A DNA stretch of 5,525 nucleotides. It comes from Opitutaceae bacterium (GTDB lineage: Bacteria; Verrucomicrobiota; Verrucomicrobiia; Opitutales; Opitutaceae). The notes under the pieces are model-generated. The model was given only the letters and a program-made list of their open reading frames with translations, ran no database searches and was not told the origin of the DNA. This document shows, in pieces, positions 1-4,666 of the stretch (within the stretch, counting starts at the first letter, position 1; each line of letters starts with the position of its first letter). Both the position numbers and the translations under genes were made by a program. The DNA is taken from contig JAHFTI010000321.1 in NCBI GenBank assembly GCA_023265535.1, positions 1-5,525 on the forward strand, read 5' to 3'.

Positions 1-476
1 GTCCGTCCGACAGCGGCCACACCCCCTTCGGCTACATCATCCTCAGCCATTCCCCCGACCTCACCTACTGGGGCAAGCATCGCCTCGTGATGCGCAAGGG
101 CGGTTCCGGTTGGTGGCAGGGCACCAAGATTGGCGCCGGTCCCATTCCGATCGAGACCAAGGAGGGTTGGCTGCTCATCTACCACGGCGTGTCCGGCACC
201 TGCAATGGCTTCGTGTACAGCATGGGCGCCGCCCTGCTCGACATCAACAAGCCCGAGAAGGTGCTCTACCGCACCCGCGACTATCTCCTAACGCCCGAGC
301 TGCCTTACGAGACCACCGGCTTCGTGCCGAATGTGTGCTTCCCGTGCGCAGCCCTGGTCGATGCCCCGACCGGACGCGTTTCCGTGTACTATGGTGCGGC
401 CGACACCTACACCGCCATGGCCCACTTCCAGGTCGACGAACTGCTCGCCTACCTGAAGGCCAACTCGGAAGTCTGA
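1..476 (+). CDS. GH130 family glycoside phosphorylase (mannoside phosphorylase-like), C-terminal part
   Basis: The 5' end lies outside the window; the reading frame is open from base 3 and gives 157 residues to the TGA at 474-476. The fragment has the GH130 (five-bladed propeller) pattern: WWQGTKIGAGPIP, GWLLIYHG, YRTRDYLLTPELPYE, and YYGAAD near the C-terminus. GH130 enzymes phosphorolyse beta-mannosides, such as mannosyl-glucose or mannan oligosaccharides, to mannose 1-phosphate; some subfamilies are beta-1,2-mannosidases that lack the basic phosphate-binding residues. Here K42, H61 and D134 of the fragment are spaced 19 and 73 residues apart. From memory this matches Lys212, His231 and Asp304 of the characterised phosphorylase Uhgb_MP, which favours a phosphorylase. 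The catalytic Asp should be upstream of the window. No signal peptide can be judged. The family call is firm; the exact substrate is not resolved. Confidence 0.9.
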   Translation, partial: PSDSGHTPFGYIILSHSPDLTYWGKHRLVMRKGGSGWWQGTKIGAGPIPIETKEGWLLIYHGVSGTCNGFVYSMGAALLDINKPEKVLYRTRDYLLTPELPYETTGFVPNVCFPCAALVDAPTGRVSVYYGAADTYTAMAHFQVDELLAYLKANSEV

Positions 477-499
477 GCCGTTAGGATCCGTTTCAAGGG

Positions 500-531
500 G
501 ACCGCCTTCGAAAGGAGGCGGTCTTTCTTTT
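500..531 (+). terminator. Intrinsic terminator after the GH130 gene
   Basis: GACCGCCT (500-507) pairs with AGGCGGTC (516-523). Two further pairs (T508-G515 wobble, C509-G514) close on a GAAA tetraloop, and the stem is followed by TTTCTTTT. It begins 23 bases after the GH130 stop codon, so it ends that transcript and separates it from secG. Confidence 0.9.
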
Positions 532-555
532 GATGGGTCCGCCCCCCTCAAGGCA

Positions 556-561
556 TTGACA
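556..561 (+). promoter_or_regulatory. Candidate -35 box of a secG promoter
   Basis: A perfect TTGACA stands 35 bases upstream of the secG start and just downstream of the preceding terminator, where a promoter is expected. The -10 element is not convincing: 17 bases downstream lies TTTTCC (579-584). If that is the -10 region, the leader would be very short. Only the -35 match is clear. Confidence 0.4.
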
Positions 562-596
562 AGCGTGCGCCAACCCTCTTTTCCTCTCAGCTTCCC

Positions 597-971
597 ATGA
601 TTAGCATCCTGATCGGCATCTTCACATTTGTTCTGCTCGTCGTCTCCGCCTTCCTGGTCCTCATCGTCCTCGCACAGAAGACGAAGGATGGTGGCATGGG
701 CTCCGCCCTCGGTGGTGGCGTGACCGAGTCGACCTTCGGTGCCGAGACGGGCAACGTCCTCTCCAAGACCACCATCAAGCTGGCCATCGCCTTCTTCGTG
801 CTGACCTTCCTGCTTTACCTCGGCCAGATCTATGTGCGCAAGCATGCCGCCCCGGTTGAGAATAAGCTGCCCACGCTCGATCCCGTGACGGCCCCGGCCG
901 CTCCCGCCACTGCGCCCGCCGCCGCTCCTGCCGCGCCCGCCGTCCCGGCCGACGCAACCAAGAAGCCCTGA
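597..971 (+). CDS. secG: Preprotein translocase subunit SecG
   Basis: This 124-residue protein is the small membrane subunit of the SecYEG channel, which stimulates SecA-driven protein export through the inner membrane. It has the SecG architecture: a first membrane helix at about residues 3-26, a conserved cytoplasmic loop with QKTKDGGMGSALGGG and STFGAETGN (27-53), and a second helix at about 59-80. An Ala/Pro-rich tail (about 85-124, ending in TKKP) follows and makes it longer than the minimal 70-80 residue SecG. With the usual topology both ends face the periplasm, so the tail would be periplasmic. The ATG at 597 starts directly before the first helix. The preceding bases are pyrimidine-rich with no Shine-Dalgarno match. 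The next gene starts 17 bases after the stop. Confidence 0.95.
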   Translation: MISILIGIFTFVLLVVSAFLVLIVLAQKTKDGGMGSALGGGVTESTFGAETGNVLSKTTIKLAIAFFVLTFLLYLGQIYVRKHAAPVENKLPTLDPVTAPAAPATAPAAAPAAPAVPADATKKP

Positions 972-988
972 GCGCTGTCTTCCTCCCC

Positions 989-1894
989 GTGAGGCCACGC
1001 AATTCCGTTTCCGCGCCTGCCACCTCGCTGTGGCGGGCGTTTTTTTTCTCCCTGTTGGGCATCCTGATGCTCGGCCAAGGCCTGTTGCTGGCCCAGGGGG
1101 GCTCGAAGCGCTACCGCCCGCAGCCTGACTATGTGCAGTTGGGCGCCCCGGACCAGGAGGAGGGCCGCAGGCTGCTGGCTGAGCTGCGCGCCATGGGTAT
1201 CCCGGGCGACTATTATCTCGAATTCCAGCTTCGCATGCTGCCCCGGCGCGGGGAGGAGAAGCTTTACACCGGCCGCCTTTGGGGGGGGCGTCGCGAGGCC
1301 GGCGCCATGACCCGCCTCGAACTGCTCGGGGCTGACGGCTCCGAGACCAGGCTGCTGATCCTCACAGGGCCGGCGCCCGCCATCTGGAAATGGAGTCCGG
1401 GGCAGGATGCGCCCCAGCGCCTGCCCACCGCCGAGCTCTTCACGCCGCTGGGTGACACGCTGCTCACCCCCTTTGATTTCCAGATGCCCTACCTCTTCTG
1501 GAGCGATTTTGTCTATGAGGGGATAGCCAAGGTGCGCAACCGCCCCAGCTATCGTTTCCTTCTCTATCCTCCCGCTGACATTTCCGTCAGCCGCCCGGAG
1601 TTGAGCGGAGTGCGCGTCAGCATGGACACCCAGTACAAGGCGCTCGTGGAATCCCAGCAGCTGGGTGCCGACGGGGCGTCGCTCAAGATGATGAGCCTGC
1701 TGGAGCTCAAGAAGACCGGTGAGCAGTGGATCGTGCGCTCCATCGACGTGCGCGACGAGCAGAGCCGCTCGAAGACCCGCCTGAGCTTCAACGCGGCCGC
1801 CCTGGGGCTGGATTTCGCGGACGTGCTGTTCGCCCCCGCCTCGCTGGCCGACCTGGTCCGCCCGCCCGAGGGCCGGAAAATCGACCGCTTCTGA
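989..1894 (+). CDS. Exported LolA-like protein (outer-membrane lipoprotein-sorting protein family)
   Basis: This 301-residue protein has an N-terminal signal peptide: basic positions near the start (R2, R4, R16), then a hydrophobic stretch AFFFSLLGILMLGQGLLLA (17-35), with probable cleavage near AQGG. The rest is soluble and beta-rich. The central stretch IWKWSP...RLPTAELFTPLGDTLLTPFDF, an acidic/aromatic LFWSDFVYEG, and the C-terminal VRSIDVRDEQSRSKTRLSF resemble the LolA-like family annotated as outer membrane lipoprotein-sorting protein (Pfam LolA_like type), whose fold is an open beta-barrel binding lipids or lipoproteins. Actual lipoprotein carriage is inferred only. The GTG at 989 is the only ATG/GTG/TTG that keeps a full signal peptide; TTG 1055 and ATG 1067 would start inside the hydrophobic core. 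There is no Shine-Dalgarno sequence. The 17-base gap from secG suggests co-transcription, yet a terminator sits within codons 9-20. The gene also contains a T8 and a G8 run. Confidence 0.72.
   Translation: MRPRNSVSAPATSLWRAFFFSLLGILMLGQGLLLAQGGSKRYRPQPDYVQLGAPDQEEGRRLLAELRAMGIPGDYYLEFQLRMLPRRGEEKLYTGRLWGGRREAGAMTRLELLGADGSETRLLILTGPAPAIWKWSPGQDAPQRLPTAELFTPLGDTLLTPFDFQMPYLFWSDFVYEGIAKVRNRPSYRFLLYPPADISVSRPELSGVRVSMDTQYKALVESQQLGADGASLKMMSLLELKKTGEQWIVRSIDVRDEQSRSKTRLSFNAAALGLDFADVLFAPASLADLVRPPEGRKIDRF
1014..1047 (+). terminator. Intrinsic terminator of secG, inside the 5' end of the LolA-like gene
   Basis: CGCCTGCCAC (1014-1023) pairs with GTGGCGGGCG (1030-1039) in a 10-base-pair stem with one T-G wobble, closing a six-base loop. 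It is followed at once by eight T (1040-1047). This is as good a rho-independent terminator as the others in the window. It starts 43 bases after the secG stop but 25 bases inside the downstream reading frame, where the T run encodes the Phe residues of the signal peptide. It may terminate secG transcripts, act as a translation-sensitive attenuator for the downstream gene, or both. Confidence 0.75.
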
Positions 1895-2121
1895 GCGCCC
1901 TTGCTCCCGTGGCCGGCTATCCCGGCAGGGGACGGCCGGTGTGCCCGGACTGCCCCAAAGCGCGTATCAACATTACAGATACACGAGGGAAAACGGTGTG
2001 CCTGCGCGCCAGGCGCCCCTCCCCGGGGCATGGCGGCAGGTTTGTAGGGGAATCGTTCATACACGCCGCGCAACCACTTCTCTGTTAAACGTAAATACAT
2101 CCATTTTGGTCAAGTTTTGCA

Positions 2122-2152
2122 TTGCACGAGGGCCTCCTGTGCTGCCATTAAT
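2122..2152 (+). promoter_or_regulatory. Weak candidate promoter for the ribbon-helix-helix gene
   Basis: TTGCAC (2122-2127) resembles a -35 box, and ATTAAT (2147-2152) resembles a -10 box at a spacing of 19 bases. Each matches the sigma-70 consensus at four of six positions. The pair follows the AT-rich stretch 2080-2121. Transcription would start near 2160, giving a leader of about 55 bases that contains the inverted repeat at 2187-2199. Confidence 0.25.
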
Positions 2153-2186
2153 ATGCACGACGCGCCGCAGCCTTACCCTAACTACA

Positions 2187-2199
2187 ACCACGGCGTGGT
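2187..2199. promoter_or_regulatory. 13-base inverted repeat just upstream of the ribbon-helix-helix gene
   Basis: ACCACG (2187-2192) and CGTGGT (2194-2199) form a perfect inverted repeat around a central G, ending 15 bases before the ATG at 2215. Ribbon-helix-helix regulators commonly bind short inverted or direct repeats near their own promoters, so this is a candidate autoregulatory operator. Six matched pairs alone are not statistically striking; the position is the argument. Confidence 0.3.
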
Positions 2200-2214
2200 C
2201 GTTTTAGCACTACA

Positions 2215-2562
2215 ATGGCCTCCAAATCCTCCAGTACCCCCGCGCCCCTCACCTTCGATCTCGAGCAGCCGCTCGTCGACAAGATCGAGGAGCTCCGCGA
2301 AGCCCTCGGCCTCCGCTCCACCAGCGAGGTCGTCCGCCTCGCCATCTCCAAGTTCAATTTCGAGAAGTTCAAGTCCGACGCCGCCGAGCATCGCCAGATC
2401 TCGGTGCGCCTCCCGGGCGACCAGCGCACGCTGCTGAAGAAGGCCGCCAAGGCCAAGCGCGCCAGCATCGGCGAACTCCTCCGCGTGGCCATCGAGGGCC
2501 TCGCCGTGGCACCCGCCCCCAAGAAGGCCGCCGCCCCCGCCAAGAAGAAGGCCCGTCGCTGA
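2215..2562 (+). CDS. Small DNA-binding protein with two ribbon-helix-helix units and a basic tail
   Basis: This 115-residue protein appears to contain two ribbon-helix-helix (CopG/Arc/MetJ-type) units in one chain. Unit 1 spans about residues 11-49: strand PLTFDL, helix LVDKIEELREAL, turn, then STSEVVRLAISKF. Unit 2 spans about 61-97: strand QISVRL, helix DQRTLLKKAAKA, turn, then SIGELLRVAIEGL. The second helices match each other (SEVVRLAI against GELLRVAI), which suggests internal duplication. The C-terminal 16 residues are Lys/Ala/Pro/Arg only, like histone H1 or HU tails. Normal ribbon-helix-helix proteins are 45-60 residue homodimers; two units could fold as an intramolecular pseudo-dimer, as reported for TraY. 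The likely role is transcriptional regulation or nucleoid binding; targets are unknown. No toxin partner gene is adjacent. The ATG at 2215 lacks a Shine-Dalgarno sequence. The gene stands alone between a long leader and a strong terminator. Confidence 0.75.
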   Translation: MASKSSSTPAPLTFDLEQPLVDKIEELREALGLRSTSEVVRLAISKFNFEKFKSDAAEHRQISVRLPGDQRTLLKKAAKAKRASIGELLRVAIEGLAVAPAPKKAAAPAKKKARR

Positions 2563-2603
2563 TTCCTCACGCCCCGTTTTTAAGGGCCCCTAATTTGTAG
2601 TCA

Positions 2604-2641
2604 AAAGCCGCCCCCTCACCCCGGGGGGCGGCTTTGTTTTT
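2604..2641 (+). terminator. Strong intrinsic terminator after the ribbon-helix-helix gene
   Basis: AAAGCCGCCCCC (2604-2615) pairs perfectly with GGGGGCGGCTTT (2624-2635) in a 12-base-pair stem with an eight-base loop, followed by GTTTTT. It begins 42 bases after the stop codon. It isolates the regulator gene from the aminotransferase gene and shows that the TTG at 2634 is not a credible start for the latter. Confidence 0.93.
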
Positions 2642-2696
2642 AGCGCGCCGGCTTGCCTTTCCAAGTATGAAGGCCTTTTCTGGGCATGTTTTGCCT

Positions 2697-3884
2697 ATGA
2701 CCAACCCTCCCTCGCCTCTGTCCATTTGGGCTCGCAACGTGTCGCCTTCTCCGACCCTTGCCATCGACGCCAAAGCGAAAGCCATGATGGCCGCGGGTGA
2801 AGATGACTGTGGCTTCGCCGCCGGCGAGCCCGACTTCGACACGCCCGAGCACATCAAGGAAGCCTGCGCCGCCGCTCTAAAGTCGGGCAAAACCAAGTAT
2901 GCTCCCACCCCTGGCATCGAGCCTCTCCGCCAGGCCCTGGCCGAGAAATACCTCGCCGACTACGGCCTGAAGGTGGCCCCCTCCCAGGTGGTGGTCAGCC
3001 CCGGTGGCAAGTTCTCCTGCTACCTCGCCATCCTGGCGGTCTGCTCCCCCGGAGACGAGGTCGTCATTCCCGCCCCCTACTGGGTGAGCTATCCCGAGAT
3101 GGTGAAGCTCGCCGGGGCCGTGCCGAAGTTCGTCCTCGCGGACGACACGACGGGCTTCCGCATCACCCCGCAGCAGCTCGAGTCGGTCATCACTCCGAAG
3201 ACGCGCATGCTGATCCTGAATTCCCCGTCCAACCCGACGGGCGCGGTCTATACCCGTGAGGAGTTGCAGGCCCTCGCCGAGGTCGCGCTGAAGCACAACC
3301 TCTACATCATGTCTGACGAGATCTACGAGCATCTCGTCTATGATGGCGTGACCACCGTCTCGCCGGCCACCTTCTCCAAGGAGCTCGAGGCCCGCACGAT
3401 CATCGTGTCCGGCTTCTCGAAGACCTATTCCATGACCGGCTGGCGCCTGGGCACGCTCGTCGCCCCTGCCGCCATTGCAAAGGCCGTGGCCGAGCTCCAA
3501 AGCCAGATGAGCTCCAATGCCACCACCTTCGCCCAGTTTGGAGCGCTCGCCGCCCTGAAGGAGAAGGAAAAGACCAAGGCATCCCTCACCCAGATGCTCA
3601 CCGCCTTCGATCGCCGCCGCAAATTCCTGCATGCGGAGTTGAACAAGATTTCCGGCATCACCTGCCAGCTCTCCCAAGGCGCCTTCTATCTCTTCCCGAA
3701 CATCTCCAAGTTCGGCATTCCCTCGGTCGAGTTCTGCGACCGCCTGCTGGCCTCCAAGAAGGTGGCCGCGGTTCCGGGCAGCGCCTTCGGCGCCGAGGGC
3801 TACCTGCGCCTCAGCTATGCCACGAGCGACGAGATCATCGCCAAGGGTGTGGCCCGCCTGGCCGAGTTCTGTCGCGAGCTCTGA
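2697..3884 (+). CDS. Pyridoxal-phosphate-dependent aspartate-type aminotransferase (class I)
   Basis: This 395-residue enzyme is of the usual length for the Ib-type aspartate aminotransferases, which transfer the amino group between aspartate and 2-oxoglutarate; some members also act on prephenate. The fold-type I motifs are all present: GEPDFDTP (43-50), KTKYAPTPG (65-73), the phosphate-site SPGGK (101-105), PAPYWVSYPE with the stacking aromatic position (125-134), SPSNPTG with N179, SDEIYEHLVYDG with D207 and Y210, SGFSKTYSMTGWRLG with the PLP-binding K242 and R250, and the substrate-carboxylate R371 in RLSYATS. It is cytosolic with no signal peptide. I chose the ATG at 2697 because the protein then begins a few residues before the conserved SIWARNVSPSPT. 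The ATG at 2667 would add ten residues, and the TTG at 2634 lies in the preceding terminator. There is no Shine-Dalgarno sequence. Substrate preference cannot be fixed from sequence. Confidence 0.93.
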   Translation: MTNPPSPLSIWARNVSPSPTLAIDAKAKAMMAAGEDDCGFAAGEPDFDTPEHIKEACAAALKSGKTKYAPTPGIEPLRQALAEKYLADYGLKVAPSQVVVSPGGKFSCYLAILAVCSPGDEVVIPAPYWVSYPEMVKLAGAVPKFVLADDTTGFRITPQQLESVITPKTRMLILNSPSNPTGAVYTREELQALAEVALKHNLYIMSDEIYEHLVYDGVTTVSPATFSKELEARTIIVSGFSKTYSMTGWRLGTLVAPAAIAKAVAELQSQMSSNATTFAQFGALAALKEKEKTKASLTQMLTAFDRRRKFLHAELNKISGITCQLSQGAFYLFPNISKFGIPSVEFCDRLLASKKVAAVPGSAFGAEGYLRLSYATSDEIIAKGVARLAEFCREL

Positions 3885-3910
3885 GCTGCCGCTGAGTCCT
3901 CCTTCCAGCC

Positions 3911-3953
3911 AAAGGCCCATGCCGCAATTTTGCAGGCATGGGCCTTTTTGTTT
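3911..3953 (+). terminator. Intrinsic terminator after the aminotransferase gene
   Basis: AAAGGCCCATGCC (3911-3923) pairs perfectly with GGCATGGGCCTTT (3935-3947), a 13-base-pair stem with an 11-base loop that is itself partly self-complementary. It is followed by TTTTTGTTT (3945-3953, partly within the stem). It lies 27 bases after the stop codon. Confidence 0.93.
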
Positions 3954-4110
3954 GCCTCGCCAAGGGGGGGGCTTCGCCAACGCGGGCATCCCGGCATTCT
4001 CTGATTTCTTTGCACCAGGAGAGGCTCAGCCTGCACAGTGAAGCTGCCGCAGATCTGGTTTGGGCCCTTTCGATATTGATTTGAGGCCCAGTGCAGGGGC
4101 CTGATTCCAT

Positions 4111-4116
4111 CATAAT
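4111..4116 (+). promoter_or_regulatory. Candidate -10 box for the lipoprotein gene
   Basis: CATAAT matches the sigma-70 -10 consensus at five of six positions and lies in a locally AT-rich stretch 109 bases upstream of the ATG at 4225. No good -35 box is found at the usual 16-18 base spacing, and TTGAGG (4081-4086) is too far. The promoter may therefore need an activator, or may not be real. Confidence 0.3.
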
Positions 4117-4131
4117 CCATTGCAATGGATT
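4114..4131. promoter_or_regulatory. Perfect 18-base palindrome, candidate operator
   Basis: AATCCATTGCAATGGATT is fully self-complementary with no spacer. It overlaps the last three bases of the CATAAT hexamer and covers the predicted transcription start. That is a typical place for a repressor dimer to bind. The core TTGCAA (4120-4125) recurs at 4138-4143, 18 bases downstream. A second short palindrome, ATTCGAAT, overlaps at 4129-4136. No regulator can be assigned. Confidence 0.45.
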
Positions 4132-4224
4132 CGAATGTTGCAAAACCCTCTCCCGAGGATTCTCCCAGTCCTTGAATCCGTTCCTGAACATTTCTCATCC
4201 CTTCGTGTCCCGAGCCGAGCCACC

Positions 4225-4641
4225 ATGAAACAGCCCTTCAGCACCCTCCCTCTCGGACTTTTGGCCGTGTTGCTTTGCGCCGGCTGTGTCTCCAGTCCTT
4301 CGGAACGCTACGCAGAGAACAAGGCCGCCGCCGCCGCCTGGCCAGTTGAGGTGCAGGCGAAGGTTCAGCAGGGTATCGTGGAGCCGGGCTTTACGAAGGA
4401 CCAGGTCCGCGTGGCCTTTGGCAAGGCCGACCGGGTCTACAGCCGCGAAACGGACCAGGGCAAATTCGAGGTCTGGGCCTATTTCTCAAAGGCGCCGAGC
4501 TTCAGCATCGGGATCGGCGGTGGAAGCGGGCATTTTGGCGCCGGTGCCGCCGTGAGCACGCGCGCCCATGACGACGAGCTCAAGCGCGTGATCTTCAAGG
4601 ATGAACTGGTTGTTTCCGTGGAGTTGACCAAGCGCGGCTGA
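4225..4641 (+). CDS. Small outer-membrane-type lipoprotein, BamE/SmpA-like
   Basis: This 138-residue protein starts with MKQPFSTLPLGLLAVLLCAGC, a lipoprotein signal peptide. C21 is the lipidation site; the lipobox is CAG-C, with an unusual Cys at -3 where Leu is normal. The mature part has an Ala-rich helix (about 26-50), then IVEPGFTKDQVRVAFGKADRVYSRETDQGKFEVWAY in three overlapping pieces: GFTKDQVRVAFGKADR (55-70), YSRETDQGK (72-80) and FEVWAYF (81-87). That order (G-T-x-x-QV, then LG-x-P/A-D, then W-x-Y) is seen in BamE/SmpA/OmlA-like domains, which help assemble or anchor outer-membrane proteins. A Gly-rich segment SIGIGGGSGHFGAGAAV (94-110) is inserted before the last strands (RVIFKDELVVSVEL). 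Upstream in-frame starts such as ATG 4120 would give an extension unlike any signal peptide and overlap the palindrome, so I prefer 4225. Precise function is unknown. Confidence 0.7.
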   Translation: MKQPFSTLPLGLLAVLLCAGCVSSPSERYAENKAAAAAWPVEVQAKVQQGIVEPGFTKDQVRVAFGKADRVYSRETDQGKFEVWAYFSKAPSFSIGIGGGSGHFGAGAAVSTRAHDDELKRVIFKDELVVSVELTKRG

Positions 4642-4651
4642 AGCGCGGCGA
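4630..4651. repeat. Short tandem repeat across the lipoprotein stop codon
   Basis: AAGCGCGGCTG (4630-4640) is followed directly by AAGCGCGGCGA (4641-4651), two 11-base units identical in their first nine bases. The first unit runs into the TGA stop (4639-4641). It looks like a small local duplication. Next to it AGGGG (4651-4655) and CCCCT (4659-4663) can form a small hairpin without a T run, so no intrinsic terminator is evident between the convergent genes. Confidence 0.5.
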
Positions 4652-4666
4652 GGGGCGGCCCCTGTC

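Larger units (their letters stand above)
1895..2214. other. 320-base intergenic region without a supported gene
   Basis: No open frame here has a protein-like composition. The first part holds GC-rich inverted repeats without a T tract: GCCGG 1912-1916 with CCGGC 1922-1926, GCCTG 2000-2004 with CAGGC 2010-2014, and GCCCC 2015-2019 with GGGGC 2025-2029. I see no clear terminator for the LolA-like gene. From about 2080 to 2125 the composition becomes AT-rich, as in a promoter region for the gene at 2215. An 8-base CACGAGGG occurs twice (1982-1989 and 2125-2132). The last 30 bases contain a 13-base inverted repeat, listed separately. A structured leader or small RNA is possible but no known family is recognisable. 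Confidence 0.5.
3954..4224. other. Gene-free leader region upstream of the lipoprotein gene
   Basis: I see no supported gene in these 271 bases. A G8 run (3964-3971) is flanked by two copies of TCGCCAA (3957-3963 and 3974-3980). TGGGCC (4061-4066) and GGCCCA (4085-4090) can form a 6-base-pair hairpin with a large loop. AGGCT and AGCCT make a small inverted repeat at 4022-4032. The promoter-like element and 18-base palindrome at 4111-4131 are listed separately. Confidence 0.5.

Noticed and set aside
288..998. 236-residue minus-strand open frame opposite secG and the GH130 end
   Set aside because: Its composition is low-complexity (Gly/Arg/Glu) and it spans an intergenic terminator and two real genes on the other strand.
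1564..2100. 178-residue minus-strand frame and plus-strand frames at 1726-2088, 1941-2207 and 2117-2437 in the intergenic region
   Set aside because: They have Arg/Pro/Ser-rich shadow composition, overlap real genes in other frames, and show no domain or start signal.
2211..2216. TACAAT as a -10 box immediately at the ribbon-helix-helix start
   Set aside because: It overlaps the ATG at 2215, so transcription from it would begin inside the gene. It is likely a coincidence.
2587..2641. Ribbon-helix-helix protein as an antitoxin with a missing toxin gene
   Set aside because: A strong terminator follows directly and the next gene is a metabolic aminotransferase. No toxin-like frame or remnant is visible.
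2634..2696. Longer aminotransferase with start at TTG 2634 or ATG 2667
   Set aside because: The TTG is in the descending arm of the preceding terminator, and both extensions add residues with no counterpart in the family. The ATG at 2697 gives the expected N-terminus.
2877..3989. 370-residue open frame on the minus strand opposite the aminotransferase
   Set aside because: It is a Gly/His/Arg-rich shadow caused by GC-rich third codon positions, runs through the terminator at 3911-3953, and has no recognisable domain. The plus-strand gene is certain.
3817..4041. 74-residue plus-strand frame overlapping the aminotransferase end
   Set aside because: It reads through the strong terminator at 3911-3953 and has no protein-like features.
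4120..4224. Lipoprotein gene starting at ATG 4120
   Set aside because: The extra 35 residues would put the lipoprotein signal peptide in the middle of the protein and would overlap the 18-base palindrome. The ATG at 4225 begins exactly at a normal signal peptide.
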